In this document: piece by piece, positions 9,041 to 15,985 of the stretch
How positions within the stretch are numbered: the first letter of the stretch is position 1
Layout of the letters: each line of letters begins with the position of its first letter
Assembly: GCA_944380265.1 (NCBI GenBank)
Contig: CALWGY010000009.1
Coordinates: forward strand, 1-32,538
Source: an uncultured Clostridia bacterium
Lineage (GTDB): Bacteria; Bacillota; Clostridia; Christensenellales; UBA1242
Direction: 5' to 3'
Length of the DNA: 32,538 bases
The notes under the pieces: model-generated
What the model saw: the letters and a program-made list of their open reading frames with translations, nothing else
What the model was told of the DNA's origin: nothing
Databases searched by the model: none
Position numbers and translations under genes: made by a program

Positions 9041-10141
9041 TTAATCAATAATTACTTTTAATATCTTTTCAATTATTTCAGTGCAAAGTTTATTTGATAG
9101 TTTTAGTTGTTTGCCGATGTTTAGTAAGTCTTCTTTGTTTGGGTTGGCGTTTCCGTTAACGGTTATTTCGTGTTCTAATTTGTTTGGTGTTTTTGTTAAG
9201 TCGTATGCTGGGGATAAAACATAGCCTTTTTTATCTTCATCGTATAAGAAAGAAAAGTTTTTGCCGTGGTCATCTTTGTTGCCATACAAAACATTAAAAC
9301 ACATTCTTTTATACGCCTCTATAATGTCGCTTTTATCTACACAAATGTTTTGTATTACTTGAAATAAGTGCATATAGTCTAAATTTGGTATTCTGTGTGT
9401 TGTTTCAAGTAGAGATGATAAAGAAATCATATGAAATCGTTTACCATCTTTTCTATCAAATCTTTTAGCTCCAAAATAACCTGAACATATTTTAGATTTA
9501 AACAACCTAAATTCATTAACATTTATGCCACATTCTTTTGCAAGTTCATTTGCTTTGTATTCTTGTTCACCAATATTCTTTGGGTCTATAATGCAAGGAA
9601 ATTTAACAATCCAATAGTTGTTATCTATCTTTATATGCGCTTTTGGTCTAGCTCCACCAGAACTTCCACCAAAGTTATAGATTTTATCTAAATCAAAATC
9701 TATACTTTCATCTTCTAGTAACTGCCTTGCTTCTTTTGCGATTTCATCTAAATCAAAGTCTATTTCACTATCTTCTTGTGTCTGGCAAGGTTCATATGAA
9801 AGTCCACCAAGACCATTTCCACTAACAAGGGTTAGTTTTGTAAGCGGAGATATTTTATTAGGATTTATTCCTTTTTTAGATAACATTCTATTCAATAATA
9901 GTTCACCCCAACCATCTGGTAAACTATCTTGAAAAACACCATACAATCCATTAAAAGTTAATTTTTCATTTATATATACTTTATTTGACAGTGGCAAAGA
10001 AAATGGAGAAATGGAAAAACCTATTTTAATCCATTCCTCGTCATATTGAAAACCTATTTTATTGTCTTCAAATTCTGCTAAATAACCAACGATTGTGCTA
10101 TTATAATTTACTACTAGCTTTTTAACATTTTGAATTTTCAT
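9041..10141 (-). CDS. HipA-family serine/threonine kinase toxin
   Basis: A 366-residue HipA-type kinase. The N-terminal HipA domain has GFSISPFSLPL and DSLPDGWGELLLNRML. The kinase domain has a Gly/Ser loop GGSSGGARPKA (about 158-168), the catalytic block NVLYGNKDDHGKN (about 283-295) and the metal-binding segment SPAYDLT (about 310-316). All expected catalytic residues appear present. Two tandem ATG codons exist. The second is preferred because AAAGGAG lies only two bases from the first but five from the second. The region overlaps the stop of the HTH partner (ATGATGA arrangement), so the pair is translationally coupled. HipA kinases phosphorylate aminoacyl-tRNA synthetases in known cases; the target here is unknown. 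An internal IDFDLD repeat near 128-153 is a small oddity. Confidence 0.9.
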   Translation of the reverse strand: MKIQNVKKLVVNYNSTIVGYLAEFEDNKIGFQYDEEWIKIGFSISPFSLPLSNKVYINEKLTFNGLYGVFQDSLPDGWGELLLNRMLSKKGINPNKISPLTKLTLVSGNGLGGLSYEPCQTQEDSEIDFDLDEIAKEARQLLEDESIDFDLDKIYNFGGSSGGARPKAHIKIDNNYWIVKFPCIIDPKNIGEQEYKANELAKECGINVNEFRLFKSKICSGYFGAKRFDRKDGKRFHMISLSSLLETTHRIPNLDYMHLFQVIQNICVDKSDIIEAYKRMCFNVLYGNKDDHGKNFSFLYDEDKKGYVLSPAYDLTKTPNKLEHEITVNGNANPNKEDLLNIGKQLKLSNKLCTEIIEKILKVIID

Positions 10142-10434
10142 CATAGCTCCTTTAAAGATGAAATCTTAGCATTCTTAAACAAAGCGTCAAAATCATTTAA
10201 ACAATCAATAGCATTGGCTAGTTTAATTAAAGAAGTTAAAGATATTTCACCATTACTTTCAAATCTTCTAATGCTTGCATAAGAAACTCCAGACCTAGTG
10301 GACAAATCTTTTTGTGAGAGTTTTAATTCTTTTCTTCTCTTTTTAAATCTTTCAACTAAATTTTTAGTTGTTTTACTCTCTGTTGGAACAGAAACAAAAT
10401 CGTTTATATCATACATCTCTTTCATAATGCTCAT
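10141..10434 (-). CDS. HipB-like XRE-type antitoxin / repressor
   Basis: A 97-codon reading frame with a classic XRE helix-turn-helix (ERFKKRRKELKLSQKDLSTRSG, then VSYASIRRFE), the usual antitoxin and autorepressor partner of HipA, encoded immediately downstream. Three in-frame ATGs lie at the 5' end (10434, 10425, 10416) and none has a good ribosome binding site. The predicted promoter's -10 box ends at 10435, so its transcript would start near 10428. The first ATG would then be upstream of the RNA, and the second or third is more likely used. The given coordinate is the outer limit. Direct repeats overlapping the promoter suggest self-regulation. Confidence 0.85.
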   Translation of the reverse strand: MSIMKEMYDINDFVSVPTESKTTKNLVERFKKRRKELKLSQKDLSTRSGVSYASIRRFESNGEISLTSLIKLANAIDCLNDFDALFKNAKISSLKEL

Positions 10435-10477
10435 ATTTTAGCAATTTTATTCTATTTTGTCAACTAATTGCTCATAT
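10428..10477 (-). promoter_or_regulatory. hipBA promoter with paired candidate operators
   Basis: On the minus strand TTGACA (10463-10458) and TAAAAT (10440-10435) are separated by 17 bases, a near-consensus promoter. Two exact copies of the 9-mer TGCTCATAT (plus strand) lie at 10469-10477 and 10428-10436, starting 41 bases apart, about four helical turns. They flank the promoter, as expected for operators bound by the HTH antitoxin. The promoter is strong; operator identity is inference. Confidence 0.7.
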
Positions 10478-10498
10478 ATTATCAATTACAATTAACAA

Positions 10499-11607
10499 TT
10501 AATTATTCTTTTTATAAAAAGTTTTAATTAAATTGATACTTTGTTTGAATTTTTTACACGAACTCATATTTTTTAGAATTGTTTGCATATCATTATCAAA
10601 TGTTATTAAATTATCGTAATCGTCATCATAATATAGTGCACGAATTATTTCATAGTCTAAAAAGTTATTAGGTTTAATTTTGGCTGTTTTTATGTATAAC
10701 GATTTTATAGTTCTCTCTAGCCAATATTCTTCAAAGTCATTTTTCATATTTGAATCAACAAAATAAATAGAGTCCTTTATCTTTGACAATAAATATTCTT
10801 CAATATCTTCAATTTTACAACCATTAAAAATTTCGTTGCCATTTTTGACTTCGTCCAAAATAAGTTTACAAACACTTAAATAACTACTATCGTATTCAAT
10901 CTCATCATTTAGCTTGTCTTTTATTAGCTCTTTAGCTAAATTTTTAAAATATTTAATTAACTTGTAATATGCATATTTATTTTTATTCTCAAATAATTGT
11001 TTTGCTTTTTAAGTAACTCATAATAATAAGTCATTAAATTGGCAGTAGTAAGAAGTAACATATTACGAATATTACTTGCTGTATATTTATTTTCATTTAA
11101 TAAACTTGTTAAATTTATTTTTATAATCTTAAAAACGTGCTTATCAATTTCTTTTTGAATGATTTCAAAATATTTTCTAAAATATTGTTTTTCGTTTGAC
11201 ATACCTCGTTCATAATTATCAATAAAGATGGTAGCAGTAGTGTAAGCATAACAATTTATAAAAAATGAAATATTTTTATATGTTTGTGCTATAACTTCTT
11301 CACCATAGATATGTAATAGTTGATTATAATACTCTTCGCTATTCAAGCGCTTTTGTTGAAGTAATGCATATTGCTTATTAATATTATCTGTTGCTTCTTT
11401 AACTATTTTATTTGAGGAAATATATTTGAAAACTTTCAATTTGTCTTGAAGATTGAATTCTTTTGAGTTTAATATCTCAAAAATTGTATAAATTGAGCAA
11501 CAACATTTATTTTCTTTTATAAAATTTCGCAATTTATTTATATCTAATTTTTCATCGTTTTCTATACCAGCTATTCTATACATCGTATTTGTATCTAAAA
11601 TAATCAT
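10499..11607 (-). pseudogene. PIN-like domain nuclease gene split by a -1 frameshift
   Basis: Two overlapping open segments make one protein of about 369 residues if one A is added to the A5 run at 11006-11010. The first part reads MIILDTNTMYRIAG with Asp5 and then Glu44 (TIFEIL). After the shift the frame continues LFENKNKYAYYKLIKY and reaches FLDYEIIRALYYDDD and LITFDND. Together these supply the four acidic residues typical of PIN nucleases; the break separates the first two from the last two, so the unshifted product should be inactive. The start has TGGAGAT seven bases upstream. The PIN call rests on the motif pattern. The local AAAAAG could allow some -1 slippage, but its P-site re-pairing is poor. 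It lies at the inner edge of the attachment region, with no obvious antitoxin beside it. Confidence 0.75.
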
Positions 11608-11666
11608 TATTTATCTCCATGTTATTATTATAACATACATTTAAACTTTTGGTATTGCTGCTACAA

Positions 11667-11698
11667 ATTTTTGCAAGAAAAATGCAAGATTTTTGCAA
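11667..11698. repeat. Three TGCAA repeats at exact 11-bp period (candidate integrase arm sites)
   Basis: TGCAA occurs at 11672, 11683 and 11694. The outer two copies extend to ATTTTTGCAA. They lie on the island side of the tRNA fragment, where tyrosine integrases usually have arm-type binding sites. The repeats are seen directly; the role is inference. Confidence 0.6.
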
Positions 11699-11804
11699 AT
11701 GGGGTGTTTTGTATTGTATTTTTAGGGGGAAGTATTGTATAATATCGTTTGATAAGGTCAAGTGGTTAAAATGCCGATAAATAAAGGGATTAAGAGATTT
11801 TTGA

Positions 11805-11831
11805 TATGATATTTTATGATAAAATATGATA
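11805..11831. repeat. Three TATGATA repeats at exact 10-bp period
   Basis: TATGATA begins at 11805, 11815 and 11825, one per helical turn. The middle copy lies within a perfect palindrome, ATATTTTAT-G-ATAAAATAT (11809-11827). The block ends about 36 bases before the tRNA-derived core. Direct repeats at this spacing next to an att core are typical of excisionase sites, but could serve another DNA-binding protein. Confidence 0.65.
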
Positions 11832-11866
11832 CGAAAAGTTGAACTCGCAACAATTTCTGGTCGCCC

Positions 11867-11910
11867 CTTCGGAACCATTAGCGAGGGTTCGAATCCTTCT
11901 AGGCGCTCCA
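11867..11910 (+). other. 3' fragment of a tRNA gene, probably attR in tRNA-Arg(UCG)
   Basis: The sequence reads as the 3' part of a tRNA. It has an anticodon loop CTTCGGA (67-73 of the 11,8xx block), the 3' anticodon strand ACCAT, a four-base variable loop, a T arm GAGGG-TTCGAAT-CCTTC, the acceptor strand TAGGCGC, T as base 73, and encoded CCA. The 5' half is missing: the bases before the loop do not pair with ACCAT, and no GCGCCTA partner lies within 250 bases upstream. A copy starting exactly at the anticodon loop is what a tyrosine recombinase leaves at the far end of an element inserted in a tRNA. The Arg identity depends on reading the loop as UCG, and U73 is unusual for Arg. Confidence 0.7.
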
Positions 11911-11915
11911 TAATT

Positions 11916-11984
11916 AAAAAAGTCGCCAAAACCTTTCAGTTTAAGCAAACTTTGCTTATAAATAAAGGAATTTAGCGGCTTTTT
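11916..11984 (+). terminator. Nested hairpin with T run after the tRNA fragment
   Basis: AAAAAGTCGCC and AGCGGCTTTTT pair imperfectly, enclosing CCTTT/AAAGG and AAGCAAA/TTTGCTT arms, with a run of T at the end. It fits the former terminator of the tRNA gene kept on the chromosome side of the junction. The remaining gene-free stretch 11,985-12,145 shows nothing I can name. Confidence 0.5.
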
Positions 11985-12145
11985 GTTTTCCATTTTCCAT
12001 CTTTGTAAATTTAAAATAATATTTCTAATATTTATTAAATATCCCTGGAACATAATATATATTTTTTACAATTTTACATACTAAAGATTCACATGTAAAA
12101 TCGCTTGGGTTTTAGCATATTAAATCACCCATCATAAAATTATTT

Positions 12146-12790
12146 TTAACTTTTCTTTTTGAAAAATAATTTCATTTTTTTAAATTTCTGTTTAGAAAGA
12201 TTCAACACTTTTTCTTTTAATTCATCAATTTCAATTTTTGTTCCAACATTTTTTTCTGGAATAAAATTGTCTGTTTCCACAACATGAAAAATTTTATTTT
12301 TTTCATCAATAAACAAAGCTTTAATTTGATTTTCACCAAATTCATCTTTACAAAAAGCATAATATATCATAAAATTATTTATCCTATTATACAAATAGTC
12401 TAAAACTTTAAATTCAACAATAAACTTGTTCAAGTTTATTGTGTCTTGCTTTATATTTTCAGAATCAAAAAATGACAATGCATCAAGTTCCCACGAAATA
12501 CTGTTTCGTAATAATTGTTTAAATGAATTTGAATAATTATCATTAAAAAAATATGAAGCCATTAAAATCCAATTATAGACATTAGCCCAATATGTTAAAT
12601 ATTCTGCATTAATTGTTTTATTTAAATATTTTTCTATTGCCATTAAAATTTTATCAAGATTATAATATTTGTTAAAAGAATCATTAAAATCAAAATCTTT
12701 TTTTACACTCATATTAACACTAAACTTAACAAGCTCATCAAATGAACATTCGCAATTAATCATTTTATTATATAAATTTTTGTTATACAT
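12146..12790 (-). CDS. Hypothetical protein coupled to a metallopeptidase-like gene
   Basis: I do not recognise this 214-residue protein. It appears soluble and helix-rich, with many aromatic, Asn and Lys residues and a short lysine-rich C-terminus (KFKKMKLFFKKKS). No transmembrane segment, signal peptide or catalytic motif is evident. Its start overlaps the end of the upstream zincin-like gene by eight bases, and GAGGTGA for its translation lies inside that gene, so the two are translationally coupled. A partner or inhibitor of the peptidase is possible but purely contextual. It is the first gene on the chromosome side of the putative attachment site. Confidence 0.75.
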   Translation of the reverse strand: MYNKNLYNKMINCECSFDELVKFSVNMSVKKDFDFNDSFNKYYNLDKILMAIEKYLNKTINAEYLTYWANVYNWILMASYFFNDNYSNSFKQLLRNSISWELDALSFFDSENIKQDTINLNKFIVEFKVLDYLYNRINNFMIYYAFCKDEFGENQIKALFIDEKNKIFHVVETDNFIPEKNVGTKIEIDELKEKVLNLSKQKFKKMKLFFKKKS

Positions 12791-13709
12791 TTTTTATCAC
12801 CTCATAAAACACTAGTGCAACTTTTCCTTTGCGTTTTTCAGGAATAATATTAAATGGCTTAACGCATACATTTGTTATTAAAAATGCACCCAAATTATAA
12901 ATTTTTTGTGCCATTCCTTTCCCATACATATTTGAATAAAAAGGTGCAACTTTTCGTAACACACCTTTGCACAATTTATCAACAAACTTAAAAGCTTTTT
13001 TTGATTGTGTTTTTTCACAATAACTTATTTTGTTAGTTTTCCCTTCTATGTATGCTCCCAAATATTTTGCTAACATATAATTAAAATTTTTTAATTTTTC
13101 AAAAAACTCCTCGCCTTTAACTTTTAAATTGGCATGATTCGTTTTTTCAATAATTAATAAATTTTTATAATTTTCTTCAATTTCTTCCCATCGTTTAACA
13201 AGTTGCAAAAACGTTGGAGATTTGTAAAAACAGGAATATATTTTAAATGTGGAAGAATAGGCAAAGATTTCTGTCCAAAAGTTTATTCCAACTTTTAAAA
13301 TATAGTTTGTTATTGTTTTTAAATTTGAATAAATGTTTGGAAATTTATAATATTTGTTATTATAAATATTACACAAATCATAAACGTGAGTCATTTCATG
13401 ATAAATAGTGAGATCTAGATCAACATTATCATCTGGCTCACATTTAATTCTACTTAAAACATCCGACATAATTGTTATAATAAACAAATTTTTCTTTTTT
13501 ATAGTATATCCATCTGTAAATTCATCGCCAGTAAGTTTATCTTTTAAGCTGTGATCTTTCACTATAATTTTAATATTTAATTTAGAATTAAAATTAACAT
13601 AAGCTATTTTATTAACAGTGTTAAGAATAGTCTGCCTATATTTTTTAAAACTTTCTTTATCTTTTGATTTATTAATAATTATGATGTTGTGTTTTATATT
13701 TTTATTCAT
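12783..13709 (-). CDS. Putative zincin-like metallopeptidase (HEMTH)
   Basis: A 308-residue protein with a metallopeptidase zinc motif YHEMTHVYD (H104, E105, H108). A downstream acidic segment, WTEIFAYSS, has a Glu near 147 that could be the third ligand, as in gluzincins. No signal peptide is seen, so it is probably cytoplasmic. I cannot assign a named peptidase family, and the substrate is unknown. The C-terminal half is basic with hydrophobic stretches (near AQKIYNLGAFLITNVCVKPF) that might contact membrane. The gene has only a weak ribosome binding site. Its last codons contain the ribosome binding site and start of the next gene, forming a two-gene unit. Confidence 0.75.
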   Translation of the reverse strand: MNKNIKHNIIIINKSKDKESFKKYRQTILNTVNKIAYVNFNSKLNIKIIVKDHSLKDKLTGDEFTDGYTIKKKNLFIITIMSDVLSRIKCEPDDNVDLDLTIYHEMTHVYDLCNIYNNKYYKFPNIYSNLKTITNYILKVGINFWTEIFAYSSTFKIYSCFYKSPTFLQLVKRWEEIEENYKNLLIIEKTNHANLKVKGEEFFEKLKNFNYMLAKYLGAYIEGKTNKISYCEKTQSKKAFKFVDKLCKGVLRKVAPFYSNMYGKGMAQKIYNLGAFLITNVCVKPFNIIPEKRKGKVALVFYEVIKNV

Positions 13710-13770
13710 TTATAATAACCTATAAATATTTGTTCACACTTAGTAAACATTATGTTTTGTTTAGTTTTGT

Positions 13771-14394
13771 TTACTTTCCAAGTTTGCTTTGAGCGTCTAG
13801 GATTAAGTTGTCAAGTTCCAAAGCCATTTCAATTGCTTGTTTGCTTGGTTCAAATTTAAGTTTTACTCTGTTTTTACTAGTTAAATCAATTTTGTTTTCA
13901 GCATTGCTTTCCGCAAAATCAATTTGTTTTGTGTTTGTTAAATATAGCGTTATTAAAATTCCAACATGGGAATAGTTTAACGACAAACAAACCACCGCAA
14001 CAACAAAAAGGCAAACACCAAAAATTACAAGTGCAGTATAATTTAAAATTCCACCAACCACAGCCAAAGTTATGCTTAGCAAAATTAAAATTGTGGCAAG
14101 AATTTTTAATGCACTTATTGATGTTTGCTTTTGACTAATACAAGTGTTAACTGAATGAATGTCTTCTAGTTTATATGTGTTTTTAACAAAAGAACTGTTG
14201 TCAACTTTTGAAATTGTTATTAAGCGTTTATCTGTTAAAATTATTTTGTTAGAAGTTTTGATAACTTCATCTTTTTTGTTTTTGTTATCATCTTCTTCTT
14301 TTGTGTTATTTTCAAGTGTCCATTGTTTTATAATTTTTTCATCGGCAGCAGTTTCCTTAACATTGTCAAAATTAATTAAATGTGTTTTTTTCAT
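13771..14394 (-). CDS. Membrane-anchored PH-like (bPH) domain protein
   Basis: A 207-residue protein. A segment near residues 50-82 (IILTDKRLITISK, then YKLEDIHSV) is typical of bacterial PH-like membrane proteins of the YdbT kind. Two transmembrane helices follow (about 95-116 and 121-141), then a cytoplasmic tail. The start at 14394 is chosen because GGAGG lies about ten bases upstream; an earlier in-frame TTG at 14412 falls on the Shine-Dalgarno itself and would be a poor start. A hydrophilic Lys/Asp/Glu-rich insert (about 30-45) precedes the PH-like strands. The gene appears monocistronic. Function is not known; family membership is a moderate-confidence pattern match. Confidence 0.75.
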   Translation of the reverse strand: MKKTHLINFDNVKETAADEKIIKQWTLENNTKEEDDNKNKKDEVIKTSNKIILTDKRLITISKVDNSSFVKNTYKLEDIHSVNTCISQKQTSISALKILATILILLSITLAVVGGILNYTALVIFGVCLFVVAVVCLSLNYSHVGILITLYLTNTKQIDFAESNAENKIDLTSKNRVKLKFEPSKQAIEMALELDNLILDAQSKLGK

Positions 14395-14569
14395 ATGTAA
14401 TGTTTCCTCCAATATTTAACCTTTCAATAATTATATCACACAACAAAAATTAACACACATAATATTAATGTTTATATTAAAAATAATTGATAAAAAAAAT
14501 TGCTTTAATTTTTTATTAGAGTTACAAAAAATTCATATAAAATCAATAAAACAAATCAAAATTTTTTGA

Positions 14570-14575
14570 TATAAT
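14570..14575 (+). promoter_or_regulatory. -10 box placing transcription start at the ATG (leaderless mRNA)
   Basis: A perfect TATAAT ends seven bases before the ATG at 14582, so RNA synthesis would begin at or next to the start codon. No Shine-Dalgarno sequence is present. No good -35 box is visible at the usual distance. Confidence 0.6.
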
Positions 14576-14581
14576 TAAAGC

Positions 14582-15223
14582 ATGGAAAATTTAAAAAAAC
14601 AATACGATAAATTACAATTAAAATATGGTTCAAAAAACTTGAATTCCGTTTATGGCTGTGGATGTGAAAACTCACCAGAAGTTGCACTTGTGTTTATGAA
14701 TCCAACAAAACGAAATGTTGCCACAAACCAAAATTGGAAAGGACTTAGAGCCCAGTGGCTAGGCACAAAACAAATTTGGGATTTTTTAACAAAATGCAAC
14801 TTGTTTGATGAAAAACTAAACAAAGAAATACAACAAAAAAAACCAGCCGACTGGACATATGAGTTTTGTGAAAAAGTTTACAACAACGTTAAGCAAAACA
14901 AATTATATATAACCAATTTAGCAAAATGCACACAGGAAGATGCAAGGCCACTGCCTAACAGTGTTTTTTATGAGTATAGAAATTTGCTTGTTAAAGAATT
15001 ATGTTTGATTAATCCTAAAAAAATTTTTTTATTTGGAAACCAAGTTGCATCAATAGTGTTGGAAGAAAACATTTCTGTGTCACAAACCAGACAAAAAAAA
15101 TTTGTTAAAAATTTTAATAATAAAAATTTTGAGTGTTATGCAATTTACTACCCCGTTGGCAATGGCAGATTTAATCAAAACAAAGCAATTGAAGATATTA
15201 AAAATATTTTAATTATTAATTAA
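14582..15223 (+). CDS. Uracil-DNA glycosylase superfamily protein
   Basis: A 213-residue protein with the UDG-superfamily fold pattern. A strand ending FMNPTKR (about 38-44) occupies the motif A position, KKIFLFGNQVAS (about 146-157) is the central strand, and YYPVGNGR (about 189-196) replaces the canonical HPS-type motif B. Both motifs depart from classical uracil glycosylases, so base-excision activity on uracil is not assured. Cysteines near the N-terminus (GCGC, 26-28) recall iron-sulfur family 4/5 enzymes, but the full Cys set is not clear. The gene is alone on its strand, has no ribosome binding site, and a TATAAT seven bases before its ATG suggests a leaderless transcript. It converges on pflA at a shared terminator. 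Confidence 0.75.
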   Translation: MENLKKQYDKLQLKYGSKNLNSVYGCGCENSPEVALVFMNPTKRNVATNQNWKGLRAQWLGTKQIWDFLTKCNLFDEKLNKEIQQKKPADWTYEFCEKVYNNVKQNKLYITNLAKCTQEDARPLPNSVFYEYRNLLVKELCLINPKKIFLFGNQVASIVLEENISVSQTRQKKFVKNFNNKNFECYAIYYPVGNGRFNQNKAIEDIKNILIIN

Positions 15224-15224
15224 T

Positions 15225-15255
15225 AAAAATCCACCAGTTTTACTGGTGGATTTTT
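15225..15255. terminator. Bidirectional terminator between UDG-like gene and pflA
   Basis: A perfect 14-bp stem (AAAAATCCACCAGT with ACTGGTGGATTTTT) and a three-base loop. A and T runs on both flanks let it work for the convergent genes on either side. Confidence 0.95.
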
Positions 15256-15257
15256 AT

Positions 15258-15968
15258 TTATTTTAAATATTTTTCTAGTTTAGATAATTTTTCTTCGTCC
15301 ATTTCTGGAACAGTTGCCAGTTTGTATGGAATTTTTAATTCTTCATATTTATGAACTCCCATGGTTTTATATGGCAACAATTCAATTTTTTTAACATTTT
15401 TAATGTTCTTAACAAACTTTTTTAAGTTTTTAATGTTTTCCTTTGTGTCGTTTAAGTTTGGAACAATAACTTGCCTTATCCACACTTTGCAAGGTTTTGT
15501 GTTTAAAACTTCAACAAACTTATTAAACTTTGTCATTGGCAAACCAGTTAAGTTTTTGTAAGCAGTTTCATCACACGCCTTAACATCTAAAATAACCAAA
15601 TCAACCAAATCTAAAATTTCGTTGTATTCACCATACCCAACGCCCGATGTGTCAAGTGCTGTGTGGATGCCATTTTTCTTTAAAAGTTTTAAACACTCAA
15701 TCAAAAATTCTGGTTGCAAAAGCGGTTCTCCACCAGAAAATGTAACACCGCCATCTGAGCCAAAGTAGTTTTTGTATCTTAAAATTTTATTAACAAGTTT
15801 TTCAGGTGTATATTTTTCAGCTGTTCCGTTTAAATTCCATGTTTCTGGATTATGGCAATATGCACATCTTAAAAAACAACCTTGCATGAAAACAACAAAC
15901 CTAATTCCTGGCCCATCAACCAAACCCATGCTTTCAACACTGTTAACATTGCCATAAACTTTTTTCAT
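15258..15968 (-). CDS. pflA: Pyruvate formate-lyase activating enzyme
   Basis: Radical-SAM enzyme that abstracts hydrogen from the active-site glycine of pyruvate formate-lyase. It has the cluster motif CFLRCAYC (C31, C35, C38; CxxxCxxC), followed by HNPETW as in activases. It also has the SAM-binding GGVTFSGGEP segment and IRQVIVPNLND near the C-terminus. At 236 residues it matches the short PflA class without the extra ferredoxin insert. AAAGGA precedes its ATG. It follows pflB by 17 bases on the same strand, which indicates an operon and identifies its substrate. Confidence 0.97.
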   Translation of the reverse strand: MKKVYGNVNSVESMGLVDGPGIRFVVFMQGCFLRCAYCHNPETWNLNGTAEKYTPEKLVNKILRYKNYFGSDGGVTFSGGEPLLQPEFLIECLKLLKKNGIHTALDTSGVGYGEYNEILDLVDLVILDVKACDETAYKNLTGLPMTKFNKFVEVLNTKPCKVWIRQVIVPNLNDTKENIKNLKKFVKNIKNVKKIELLPYKTMGVHKYEELKIPYKLATVPEMDEEKLSKLEKYLK

Positions 15969-15985
15969 TCATTTTTTCCTTTAAA

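Noticed and set aside
11867..11910. Complete tRNA or tmRNA gene
   Set aside because: The 5' acceptor and D arm are absent upstream, and tmRNA start sequences are not present within 400 bases.
11576..12053. Two minus-strand reading frames with GFEPSLMVPKG and RRIRTLANGSEG peptides
   Set aside because: They are the reverse complement of the tRNA T arm and neighbouring sequence; peptides with GFEP or RIRT are a common artefact of tRNA genes.
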